From: Metaphire vulgaris
Taxonomy: Eukaryota > Annelida > Clitellata > Crassiclitellata > Megascolecidae
Length of the DNA: 64,000 nucleotides
Direction: 5' to 3'
NCBI GenBank assembly: GCA_018105865.1
Contig: CM030865.1
Location: forward strand, 10,071,513 to 10,135,512
This document shows, one piece after another, positions 46,029-54,924 of the stretch (its first letter is position 1; each line of letters begins with the position of its first letter). The notes under the pieces are model-generated. The model did no database searches, was not told the origin of the DNA, and was given only the letters and a program-made list of their open reading frames with translations. Made by a program: the position numbers and the translations under genes.

Positions 46029-46199
46029 CAGACAGACAGACAGACAGACAAAGACAGAGAAGGAGAAAGAGAGAGAAAGAGACAAAGACAGAGACAACAG
46101 AGGCAGAGACAGAGACATAGAGTGAGTAAGAGAGAGACAGAGAGACAGAGACAGACAGAGAGAGACAGAGAGAAAGACAGACACACAGAGAGAGACAGA
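45953..46199. repeat. (GA)n(GACA)n microsatellite, expanded
   Basis: About 70 bp of pure GA, then mixed GACA/GAGA. Counterparts in copies 1 and 2 are much shorter. Confidence 0.9.
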
Positions 46200-46555
46200 G
46201 TCGTCAATGGCAGATGAGTGGCAGCAACTGTGTCTGCCACAGTGACGTCCACATCAGGCAGCGTCCGACTTGCCAAGATATAATGTTCCAGTCTCTTTCC
46301 ATATTTCCATCTTTCCATGCCGCAAGAGCCGATCGATGGACAGCGCATGAAGCCAGTCGCTGAATCGTTCCGCTGCCCATCAGCTCTTAGGCGAGTCTGA
46401 TGGTATTGGCTAAGGTAGGAGCTACAAAAGTTGGTTATCTTCTTGAGAATTATTTTGATTTAAATAATTAAATATTTGTTTGTTTCCGGAATGCACTTTT
46501 AACACTGGATTGATTCAGACGCCATCAAATCAGTGATATGTCTTATCGTCAGAAC

Positions 46556-46634
46556 CACACCTTTTTAACGCGTGAACGTTAAAATATACATTTGAGAAAT
46601 TCCGCTTTACCGCAAGGTGCAGATTCCACTGAGA
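46556..46634 (+). repeat. Cassette C29 with 17-nt core
   Basis: CACACC at 46556, box 1 ending at 46617 (62 bp). Core TGCAGATTCCACTGAGA, then conserved AATAGATTTGAAG. Paralogue of C11 and C22. Confidence 0.8.
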
Positions 46635-47758
46635 AATAGATTTGAAGAAGTGCAAATTGCAAAATGCTATGGCAGATTTGTTTCCGCTGTTAAATTAAGA
46701 GAAAATACTTTACATTGAAGAGAGGAGGCGAGCATCCATTTTGAAAGATAGGTTTAATTATTGAAGACAACAAAGTGAAAACATGACGCCTCTCGTGCAG
46801 ATAAAGCATCGTCTTTTGGAACGATGCCATTTGTTAGATGCAAAGTGCTTTGATATTTCCGTGACAGCAGGTCAGACAAACCTTAATCTCTCCATTTGCG
46901 GTAATCTCCCTCTTTGTAATGTTTAACATTTAACTTAAACATTAAACTTCATCCAAATGACCAGAGCAGCAAGAGACAGACAGAAGTGGAAGGAACTCAT
47001 TCAGACCCATCGCCCAACCCAATAAGGAAAGACGGAAGGAAAGACGGAAAGATAGAAAGAAGAAGAAGAAGAATGTTTAAAAGGTTTAATCCCTGTGCAA
47101 CATAATCTTCGGCTTTGTTCTCTCTAAAGTAGATCAATACGGCCCTTTCGTTGTAGTAGGGACGGGACTATCGAGCATAGGGTCACGGGTTCGATACCCG
47201 CAGGAGTCTTGAGGTCGTCTTGGCCTTAAACGCTAGAGGGCTGTAGTGAAATTAGGAGCAGTGTTAAGCTGCGAGATAGAGCGTTAAGAGATAATAAGCC
47301 ATTAATCTGCTGTAGGTTGCCATTATTTTCTCCAGACGCGGGTTTTTTCCTGAAAATGCAGGAAAAAGTATACAGAAAATCAGTAATTCATAAAGGTCAA
47401 ATTAGGGCAGCGGTAAGCTGATGGGATAAAACGTCGTATGTATATAAGCCATTAATCTCTAGTAGGTTCTCACCATTTTCTCCAAATCCACGTTGTTTTC
47501 TGCCAAAATGCAAGAAAAACATGTGCAGAAAAGCATAAATATTCTTTCTCGGCACTAGCTATTAACGACCAAAGCAAGCTTTGTTACGCGTAGCATGGGT
47601 TCACTAAAATTAAAATTCTGTGGAAAACTGAATAAATATTTATAGAGTTAGCGGGTTAATCCAAATGATTTCAAATAATTCAAGCACACGTGACTTGTGA
47701 CTTCGGCGATTCATTTATTCCAAAGGTTTTCATTCTGCGACTTGCGTTTCGTCACGAA

Positions 47759-47845
47759 AACACCTTTATTTGACACATACAGTGAATAATAGGCCTATAT
47801 TCAGGAAATTCGCTTAACCGTAAGGCTAGAACAACTCATTCGCAA
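47759..47845 (+). repeat. Cassette C30 with 67-bp spacing
   Basis: Paralogue of C12 without the hAT insertion. A GGCCTA insertion between the boxes lengthens the ruler. Core begins CTAGAACAACTCATTCGC. Confidence 0.65.
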
Positions 47846-48012
47846 TGCAATGCCAATTGAATTAAGAGGCAAAATGTAAGGGCTGAGAAATTTCTACCTG
47901 TTAATCAAGTGAAAGGACCTCGCATATAAGAGCAATGGAGGTGATCCTGTTTTGCCAAACATTTGATAGGAAACAGTAGATGGTAGTGCTAAAATACTCG
48001 CTTTATTTTTGC

Positions 48013-48537
48013 ATTATTATTATTATAAATGATGATTCTATAGAGCTATATGCGTAGCGAAGGCCATAGTCAAGAGCACTTTACAATAGTCTTTAGTAGG
48101 AAATGTTGTAAAGATGCGTCTTAAGTTTCGCTAAGAATCGGTCGGGGGCGGTCTCCCTCGTGATGTCCTCAGGGAGGGAGCTCCATAATATTGGGTTCCC
48201 CCTCAAAACGGATCGGTCCCCCAAATTTAGCAGTCTTAGAAGGGTGCGGGATAACGAGCTGAACTCGACGTCTTGAGCGGAGCTGCGAGCGTCTGTCGGT
48301 TGGTGAGGGTCGGTGTACCAGTCTCGAAAGATACTGCGGACAGCACGGGTCGTGCAGAGCCCTGAACGTAAGCCAACAACGTTTGAAAGACATCCGTTCA
48401 GAGATCCGGAGCCAATGAAGACGATCCCGCAGTAATGGTGTAACGTGCTCATTCCACCTGACTCCAAATATAAGTCGCGCAGAAACGTTAAGTACCGATT
48501 GAAGATTTAGCAGATTGTCCGGGAGTCCGAGTAGTAG
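48013..48537 (-). pseudogene. CR1/L2-like LINE, 3' portion
   Basis: Minus frame from the insertion point reads LLGLPDNLLNLQSVLNVSAR, then RLHWLRISERMSFKRCWLTF, the C-terminal part of CR1/L2-type ORF2. The frame shifts near 48220 and ends WSSLPEDITRETAPD...LKTHLYNISY. The 3' UTR has GTAAAGTGCTCTTGACTATG and a TAATAATAATA tail at about 48013-48030. The RT half of the same LINE is at 61004-62095, separated by element B. Confidence 0.85.
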
Positions 48538-49213
48538 TGTGGTGTATAGGCCCGTTAAGGGTCGTGATCTTTTCAGCAACAAGATTCGGGAAGACGAATG
48601 GAGTATAGATTCATTCGGTTCCTTTGAGAACTCTAGTGACTAAGATAGCTAGGTGTTTGACTAATTTGTCTTTACTGAAAGCTGTACTTATGGCTGCGCT
48701 AGCCTCGATATGTATGAGCGAATGCATGGATCGGCTAGATTAGATACCGGCGGTAATCCGACTAGAGAAGAGCCATCTGGCGAATCTGAGAATTCCTATG
48801 GTCTTGTAATTGTCGGTCTATTTGAAGTCGCGTTCGCTGGAAAAGTCCGAGTACAGTATCTTCCCTATAATTTCTATCACCAGGAGGAATATCCTGGTGG
48901 AATGGAGTGGTTTGAATAATGCATTTCTGGCTGTGAGTTGCTGAAAGAGTTCTAAACTTATTGCTGTGTGAAGTGCACGTATCATCTAGGCTTATCGCGA
49001 GCGCGGAATGTAATTATTACAGTGCGTTTGAGTAGTTGCAGCTTGTTTGGTAGTCGTAGTTGTTTTCCAGTCATTTTCTTTGTTGTCTGGGATTTTGGAC
49101 AGCTGTCTGAGTTTTCTCAATAAAACCAGGTCTCGGCGTTCGCTCACCGTCTTGAGCAAACGATCGCTGCCTTGAATAGACGTCTTGCGAGTCAGTCTCC
49201 GCCAATACACTAA
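48538..49213 (+). repeat. 5' LTR of element B
   Basis: Begins TGTGGTGTATAGG, ends CAATACACTAA. AATAAA at 49119-49124 is the likely polyadenylation signal. Differs from the 3' LTR at one visible site (GCGCTAGCC against GCGCAAGCC, near 48696 and 60484). Small ORFs inside are not genes. Confidence 0.92.
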
Positions 49214-49216
49214 AAT

Positions 49217-49234
49217 TGGTGGAGACTCCGGTCG
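49217..49234 (+). other. Primer-binding site of element B
   Basis: TGGTGGAGACTCCGGTCG, three bases after the LTR. Shares TGGTGGAGA with elements A and C. Confidence 0.6.
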
Positions 49235-49327
49235 CGTAGCTTTTCAGTCTACGAATAACAGCGTTCGACCAAGTCCATATCGTCGAGAAGTAAATAACAG
49301 CAGTCAAAGAAAAACCGATTCTTCTTC

Positions 49328-50620
49328 ATGAGCGCTCCGGTCAACAACACAGTCGGGTATTGTCAACTTCGAAGTGGAAGAATCCTGAATCCGGAAAAGG
49401 CACAACAGCACGAAAAATCAGAAACATCCGCCGAGTCAAGTTCATCTTCAGCACCAGGTCCATCCGCTGAGTCGACTTCATCTTCAGCACCAGGTCCATC
49501 CGCTGAGTCGACTTCATCTTCAGCACCGGGTCCATCCGCCGAGCCGTGTTCTTCAGGCATCAGACTTTCGTCGTGTCGTGATCCAGAATCAGTCGTTCAA
49601 CTCGAGTTATCTTGCCGGAGGACGTTGCCTACTTTCGACCAAGAGTCACCGCTGGAAGAGTTTCAACGTGAGTCTCAAATCTTCTTTTACACTGACAATA
49701 TGGCTGAAGGTTCTAACTCGCTCCTTCCAAACCCGTTTCATGGAAAACCGGACGAGGACATTCATGAATTTTTGAAAAATTTTGAATTATGGGCCACATT
49801 TCGCAGAGCAGACCGCGATTCTCGACGAGCAGCTCTTCCTTTACTTCTGAAGGAGGGCGCTGCTGCCTGGTACCATACTCAATCATCACGAGTTAGAGAC
49901 TCTATTGACGATCTAAAAGAGGCTCTTATTGAACGCTATGGACCGCAGGCGGCTCACGCATGGAAGAGCACTGCCGACCTGTGGTTACTAAAACAAGCAA
50001 AGGAACAATCCACTGACGATTACATCACAGCAGTGGTCAAGGCGGGCCAGAAAATTGGCGTCGCGGAAGATCAGCTATACTTCGTTGCCCTGAACGGCCT
50101 CCGTCCCAGCATTCGGCAACACGTTATTCAACACCAGTTGAGCTCTCTTGATGATCTGCGCCAATGGGGGCGTATAACTGAACTGTCCCTTCGAGATAGC
50201 GCGCTCGACGACTCGCCGTTTGAAGCAACTGCAAGAGAGTTGGCGGAGATGAAGGCGGAAATCAGGAAGTTGCGCATCAACACTGTCAATTCTCCGTCCC
50301 GTTCAACCTCTCCATCTCCAGATGCTACTTCATCGCAGCGCCGGGTTCAATTCAGGGAAGACGTCCGTCGTCCGTCGCAGCAGACAACCTTCAATCGCCG
50401 GCCAGTCTCTACATACCAAAGTCGAGGACAGAATCGAACGAATCAATCACAAGGGATTAACCAAGGAACGCTACCCCGCTGTGACTACTGCGGTGGTAAG
50501 CATGTTAAAAATTTCGCTTGTCCTGCGCGCGATAAAATATGTTATTACTGTCATCGGCGTGGTCATTTGCAATCTGTGTGCCGCGCAGCTCGGTTTACAC
50601 GATCGCAGCAGCGACCATAG
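49328..50620 (+). CDS. gag: Element B Gag (430 aa)
   Basis: ATG at 49328 in the first open frame after the primer-binding site; stop TAG at 50618-50620. N-terminus has LRSGRIL as in A and C. Residues about 36-75 are three to four copies of a 13-residue repeat (AESTSSSAPGPS; 39-bp DNA units at 49433-49550) absent from A and C. Capsid region about 125-310 (PNPFHGKPDEDIHEFLKNFE; ALIERYGPQAAHAWK). Two zinc knuckles: variant C385-x2-C-x3-H-x5-C and canonical C405-x2-C-x4-H-x4-C418. Structural protein of the particle. Pol continues in the same frame beyond the TAG. Confidence 0.93.
   Translation: MSAPVNNTVGYCQLRSGRILNPEKAQQHEKSETSAESSSSSAPGPSAESTSSSAPGPSAESTSSSAPGPSAEPCSSGIRLSSCRDPESVVQLELSCRRTLPTFDQESPLEEFQRESQIFFYTDNMAEGSNSLLPNPFHGKPDEDIHEFLKNFELWATFRRADRDSRRAALPLLLKEGAAAWYHTQSSRVRDSIDDLKEALIERYGPQAAHAWKSTADLWLLKQAKEQSTDDYITAVVKAGQKIGVAEDQLYFVALNGLRPSIRQHVIQHQLSSLDDLRQWGRITELSLRDSALDDSPFEATARELAEMKAEIRKLRINTVNSPSRSTSPSPDATSSQRRVQFREDVRRPSQQTTFNRRPVSTYQSRGQNRTNQSQGINQGTLPRCDYCGGKHVKNFACPARDKICYYCHRRGHLQSVCRAARFTRSQQRP
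50618..50620 (+). other. In-frame UAG between gag and pol (readthrough candidate)
   Basis: The frame ...CGA CCA TAG GAC AGT... runs from gag into pol without a frame change. Element A has CAC TAG GGG at the same junction. UAG followed by G is the context used for readthrough in gammaretroviruses. An inference from two copies. Confidence 0.6.
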
Positions 50621-50647
50621 GACAGTTCACCCGTCCATTTAGCTGGA

Positions 50648-52576
50648 ATGGACAGGGTCAGTACAGCCAGTATAACATCTTTCAGCAAAAACATTATACC
50701 TGTTCAAGTCGCGCGATTTAAAATTCTGGCATTGATTGATACAGGTGCATATTTTTCCATCGTGTCGGAATATTTTTTGAAACGTTTAGCCTTGCCTCTG
50801 CGTAGGTTGGAGGACACAGAAATTAAAAAATTAGCTTTGGCGGACGGGAAACCTGTCGACATTTTGGGAAAAGTTGAAATTACAATCAAAATTAATGGAC
50901 TTTCAATTCCTTTCGAATGCTGTGTCCTGCCAAACATCGCTTATGACCTCATTCTAGGTCTTGATTTCTTAGAGGCAACACAAGCGAAAATTGATTTTAA
51001 AGAACGTCTTTTGACATTATATGACAACATGACTGCTGCCGCATTTACGTCATTTCAGAAAGGGGTAAACGTTTTATTTCCAAAACGCCCAACAGTTTTG
51101 CCTCCCCACTCTGAAATTTTGGTTCCCATGTCGGTACCAAAACACATAACACCGCAGTTGTGTTTAATTGAACCTCTGAAACCACAAAATCGTCAACAAT
51201 TTTTAATAGCGCGAGGTTTAGTTCATACATTTCCATCTGCGACTATATGCCGTGTGTTGAACCCGACAGACCGTGTACTCTGGTTATCTCCACGACGACC
51301 ATTAGCATCAATTGAGCCTGTTTCTCAGAATGATATTTATGATGAACCATCTTCATCGGTGTCAGATAATTGTAATATGGATATTCCTATACTTCCTACT
51401 CTGACACACAGACATACATCGTCAACTTCCAATTTGTGCACTATTTCTTCATCTGAAGCAACTGATGATTCTAAAACAGATAAAAATAAAAATCCGCCTA
51501 CTGTCACATTGGATAACCTAGGTCTCAAATATCATTCAGATTTGTTAACAGATTCGGAGAATCAGAGATTGAAAGATTTATTAGAACGAAATATTGATGT
51601 TTTTGCTAAATCGCTAGAGGATTTACAAGGTACGAATTTAACTCAGCACGCAATTCATACAACCACTGAAGTACCAATTAGACAAAGGTGCTATCGACAT
51701 TCTGCTGAAGCTAAGAAAGAGATAGACAGTCAAGTGGAGCAGATGTTAAAAGCTGGGGTTATCGAACCATCCCAGGCAGTTTGGGGTTCTCCAGTCGTTC
51801 TTGTTAAAAAGAAGAATGGCGAAATTCGTTTTTGTGTAGATTTTCGCAAAATTAACAAGATTACAATTCCGATTAATTTCCCGCTGCCAAATTTAACTGA
51901 TGTGTTTGATGCCTTGGCTGATAATCATCCTGCTATATTCAGCGTTTTAGATTTAAAATCTGGCTACCATCAAATTTTACTTGACCCAGATTCTAAGGAA
52001 AAGACGACCTTTGTGACACATTCGGGTCAATATCAATTCTTACGTTTGCCATTTGGCTTGTCCAATGCGCCTGCGTCATTTATGAGTCTCATGGCACATA
52101 TTTTCAAGGGCATGACCTTTCAATCAGTGTTATGTTACTTAGACGATATTTTAGTTTTCAGTAAGAATTTAGAATCGCATTTAGAGCATTTGCAAGAGGT
52201 TTTTGATCGCCTTACAGCCGCGAGATTGAAATTACATCCTAAAAAGTGTTCTTTTGGACTGCCTAAGGTATTGTACTTAGGTCACTATTTGTCAGCTACA
52301 GGAATCGAAGTAGACCAATCCAAGGTGAAACTTGTTCAAGAATACCCTCGTCCAAAAACGCAGAAAGATGTCCGTTCTTTCTTGGGTCTTGCTGGATACT
52401 ATCGTCGTTTTATCCAGGGGTTCAGTATTATTGCAAATCCACTTCACCAGATGTTAAGAAAGGACGTTGAATTTCTTTGGGACGACCATTGTGAAAAATC
52501 ATTCAATACCTTGAAGCATGCTTTGTGCAACGCTCCAGTTCTGGTTTACCCAGACCTTTCAAAGCCGTTCGTATAA
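50648..52576 (+). CDS. pol: Element B Pol, protease and reverse transcriptase part
   Basis: 642 codons from the first ATG, open back to the gag UAG. Retropepsin DTGA at residues 31-34 (LALIDTGAYFSIVS) and ILGLDFL. The linker is followed by an RT with FRKINKI, DLKSGYHQILLDP, LPFGLSNAP and the catalytic YLDD at residues 497-500, then the thumb (KVLYLGHYLSATGIEV) and the start of RNase H (APVLVYPDLSKPFV). It ends at a TAA (52574-52576) that lies in a locally shifted segment. Copies RNA into DNA and processes the polyprotein. Confidence 0.9.
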   Translation: MDRVSTASITSFSKNIIPVQVARFKILALIDTGAYFSIVSEYFLKRLALPLRRLEDTEIKKLALADGKPVDILGKVEITIKINGLSIPFECCVLPNIAYDLILGLDFLEATQAKIDFKERLLTLYDNMTAAAFTSFQKGVNVLFPKRPTVLPPHSEILVPMSVPKHITPQLCLIEPLKPQNRQQFLIARGLVHTFPSATICRVLNPTDRVLWLSPRRPLASIEPVSQNDIYDEPSSSVSDNCNMDIPILPTLTHRHTSSTSNLCTISSSEATDDSKTDKNKNPPTVTLDNLGLKYHSDLLTDSENQRLKDLLERNIDVFAKSLEDLQGTNLTQHAIHTTTEVPIRQRCYRHSAEAKKEIDSQVEQMLKAGVIEPSQAVWGSPVVLVKKKNGEIRFCVDFRKINKITIPINFPLPNLTDVFDALADNHPAIFSVLDLKSGYHQILLDPDSKEKTTFVTHSGQYQFLRLPFGLSNAPASFMSLMAHIFKGMTFQSVLCYLDDILVFSKNLESHLEHLQEVFDRLTAARLKLHPKKCSFGLPKVLYLGHYLSATGIEVDQSKVKLVQEYPRPKTQKDVRSFLGLAGYYRRFIQGFSIIANPLHQMLRKDVEFLWDDHCEKSFNTLKHALCNAPVLVYPDLSKPFV

Positions 52577-52872
52577 ATTGCGACGCTTCTACCATAGGCA
52601 TCGGGTATATTTTGGCCCAGGTGGATTCTAACGGTCGGGAGCATCCTATTTGTTATGGTGGTCGCTCACTGTCATCTGCAGAGCGAAATTATTCAATCAC
52701 GCATTTGGAATGTCTTTCTCTTGTTGAAGCGATTAGAGAATTTAACTGTTATTTAGCAAACTCTTATTTTACTGTATTTACCGATCATATTTCATTGAAA
52801 TTCTTACAATCGCTTAAAAACATCAACAACAGGACGTTTGCTGCGTTGGTCACTACTGTTGCAGGGTTATAA
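52525..52872 (+). pseudogene. pol: Element B Pol, RNase H segment in a shifted frame
   Basis: RNase H continues in a different frame: INCDASTIGIGYILAQ, HPICYGGRSL, FTDHISLKFLQSL. Frame changes occur near 52571 and near 52830, and the frame after the second equals the frame before the first, so the two offsets cancel. Element A keeps this segment in one frame. Either real mutations or assembly/sequencing errors; the surrounding bases are not homopolymers. Confidence 0.8.
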
Positions 52873-54682
52873 TTTCGACATTCAGTATAAAAGTGGTCGT
52901 AAGAATTCTAATGCTGATGCTCTCTCGCGTCTTTCGCTTCCTCCATCTTCTGCGATCGACAAGGCTGCTGAGGAGTCAATATTTGCGAATGTGGAGCCAT
53001 TAAGTTCGAGTTTAGAGCCCATTCCCTCTCTCAATGTGATATTTGAGGATGAACTTAGAGCTCCAGATTCTGATTCAGTAGTTATTGACGACATTGCGTC
53101 ACAGCAAAGACTTTGTCCTGATATATCACCCATTATTGACTACCTTGAGAATGGAACTTTGCCTGATGATGATGTGGCAGCGCGTAAGTTAACATTTGAA
53201 GCTAATGAATACGTATTGCATGACAATATACTGTACCATTACTTTCAGCCGCGTTCGCGTAACTGCTCTAAATCAACTATTCGGCAGTTGGTAATTCCTG
53301 GAAACCTACGTGAGAAGTTACTCCATGGATTTCACGAAGAATCTTCTCATCCGGGATTCCATCGTTGTTACCTAAGTATACGTCAAAAATATTTTTGGAA
53401 ACACATGCATGTGGATGTTCAAAATCATATTGCATCTTGTGAAAGTTGTCAGCGTTGTAAATACCCCATAAATTCTAAGAAAAATCCTTTGCAATCACTG
53501 CCCATCCGTGAAATTTTCGGGCGTTGGCAAATGGATATCCTCGTCCTTCCGCGAAGCAAAGAGGGTTTTCGCTATTTACTGCTTTTTGTCGAAAGTTTGA
53601 CTCGATTCCCCGAGGCGTTCCCCATGAGAGATCAGAGGTCAGACACCATCGCTGACCTTCTCTACTCTCAAATCATCACCCGCTATGGGAGTCCGAGATC
53701 ACTCTTAAGTGATCGTGGGGCAAATTTTCTTAGTAGTATTGTAGCGGAACTTTCTCGCAAGTTTGGCATTCATCGTTTGCACACTTCCGGTTTTAGGCCA
53801 CAGACCAATGGGGCTTGTGAAAGAGTAAACCGTCATTTGTGGCAATCCCTTAGGATTCTCTGTAAAGATCAACAGGATTGGCCGCAATTTATTCCATCTA
53901 TTTTGTTTTCTATACGTGCTGTTACAAGCGCTCGTTTGAATTATTCGCCATTTTATTTAATGCACGGAACTCAGATGAGGCTTGGTGTTGATCTGTCGTT
54001 GCCTAATATGGAAGACGAAGCAATTACTCCTGAAGAGCATGCCTTAAATATAACAAAGCGATTGGCCGCTGCACATCAAGAAGCTACGGACAGAACTAAA
54101 ATCATGCAAGATTCAAATAAACTAGCACACGATAAGAACGTTGCAGAACCAACGTTTCAACCTGGTGACCTAGTTTGGTTAATGACTCCTCAAGTGAAGA
54201 AAGGGTTGTCGAAGAAGTTATCACTCAGATACGCAGGTCCTTATTATATTACAGCGAAGGTAGGTAATCACACTTTTATGCTGCGTCACAATCAAACCAA
54301 CAAGATTCTTTCCCACCCCGTGAATTCAGAACGATTAAGACGCTACGTTGACCGTCGAGATTACACTACCCCACCTGCTGCTCAACCACAGGACACTTCG
54401 GCACCCCAAATACCTCACGGTGGCTCAGGGGACCCATCAAGTTCTAATTCAGAGAAAAATTTTGATTCGCAAAATCTCAAAGTGCCTGACGAAAAATGGC
54501 ACTCAGCGAATCGTTTGTTGGCTCAAAAGAAAATAGGGAAAGAAATTTTCTATAAAGTGGAATGGTCGGATCCGAAGTTTAAGCCCGAATGGATTAATGA
54601 ACGTGATGTTACCGACGCGTTAAAGCGTGTATTTTATGTGACTAGAACGAAAACGGGTCACAGAAGGAAACGACGAAATTAA
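52838..54682 (+). CDS. pol: Element B Pol, integrase with chromodomain-like C-terminus
   Basis: 614 codons. The end of RNase H (LRWSLLLQGYNFDIQYKSG) is followed by an integrase zinc module (H166, H171, C201, C204) and a catalytic core with D233, D292 and E328, the DD35E spacing. The GPY/F-like segment KKLSLRYAGPYYITAKVGN follows, then a low-complexity linker. A chromodomain-like module (about 554-600: WHSANRLLAQKKIGKEIFYK then VEWSDPKFKPEWINERDV) precedes a basic end. Inserts the DNA copy; the chromodomain-like part may guide it to chromatin. Confidence 0.9.
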   Translation: MLRWSLLLQGYNFDIQYKSGRKNSNADALSRLSLPPSSAIDKAAEESIFANVEPLSSSLEPIPSLNVIFEDELRAPDSDSVVIDDIASQQRLCPDISPIIDYLENGTLPDDDVAARKLTFEANEYVLHDNILYHYFQPRSRNCSKSTIRQLVIPGNLREKLLHGFHEESSHPGFHRCYLSIRQKYFWKHMHVDVQNHIASCESCQRCKYPINSKKNPLQSLPIREIFGRWQMDILVLPRSKEGFRYLLLFVESLTRFPEAFPMRDQRSDTIADLLYSQIITRYGSPRSLLSDRGANFLSSIVAELSRKFGIHRLHTSGFRPQTNGACERVNRHLWQSLRILCKDQQDWPQFIPSILFSIRAVTSARLNYSPFYLMHGTQMRLGVDLSLPNMEDEAITPEEHALNITKRLAAAHQEATDRTKIMQDSNKLAHDKNVAEPTFQPGDLVWLMTPQVKKGLSKKLSLRYAGPYYITAKVGNHTFMLRHNQTNKILSHPVNSERLRRYVDRRDYTTPPAAQPQDTSAPQIPHGGSGDPSSSNSEKNFDSQNLKVPDEKWHSANRLLAQKKIGKEIFYKVEWSDPKFKPEWINERDVTDALKRVFYVTRTKTGHRRKRRN

Positions 54683-54924
54683 ACATTATAAATAAATATG
54701 CATAGAAAGCAAAAATATGTGACCGAACACTGATAGAGCCACTTTCACAAATGTGTTTATTTTGCCTGGCCAGGCATTGCTGCTTCTCGATTTTCTCCTA
54801 GGATCCATGGGACGATCTTCATTGACGTCTGACGGGAGAAATTATTCTAGATATTATCTGCGAGACTGTCCTCTAAGTTGAAGGTAGAGGATCAAACAGC
54901 CAGTTAGTGAAATGGAGGCTCTGA

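Larger units (their letters stand above)
37745..48012 (+). repeat. Super-repeat copy 3 with two LINE insertions and an assembly gap
   Basis: Third copy. 37745-38089 and 39038-40985 match the start of copies 1 and 2 and are interrupted by two LINE insertions. 41990-44190 matches 29372-30460, and 44190-48012 matches 7960-12770 with internal deletions. The copy ends where the CR1/L2-like LINE begins at about 48013. Confidence 0.8.

Noticed and set aside
45840..46348. Leucine/serine-rich ORFs of up to 163 codons on minus
   Set aside because: They cover the (GA)n(GACA)n tract and end outside it without conserved sequence.
149..47845. CRISPR-like array interpretation of the cassettes
   Set aside because: Clearly eukaryotic repeat DNA, units 0.5-1.5 kb apart in both orientations, no short direct-repeat periodicity and no cas genes.
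149..47845. Spliced-leader RNA genes, since box 1 plus T gives AG|GT
   Set aside because: Leader exons should be identical among copies and followed by a conserved structured intron with an Sm site; here box 1 varies and no Sm-type site is visible. Kept only as a weak alternative.
149..47845. Helitron 3' ends, because box 1 ends in CTAG in many copies
   Set aside because: No 3' hairpin before CTAG, many copies end CAAG or TAAG, and paralogues share sequence on both sides, unlike independent insertions.
48771..48790. CTCF-like AGCCATCTGGCGAATCTG in the LTRs of element B
   Set aside because: Partial match in an unrelated element; likely chance.
48710..48919. Identical ORFs in both LTRs of element B (also 60495-60704, 48992-49210)
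   Set aside because: Identity only reflects LTR identity; no known LTR protein.
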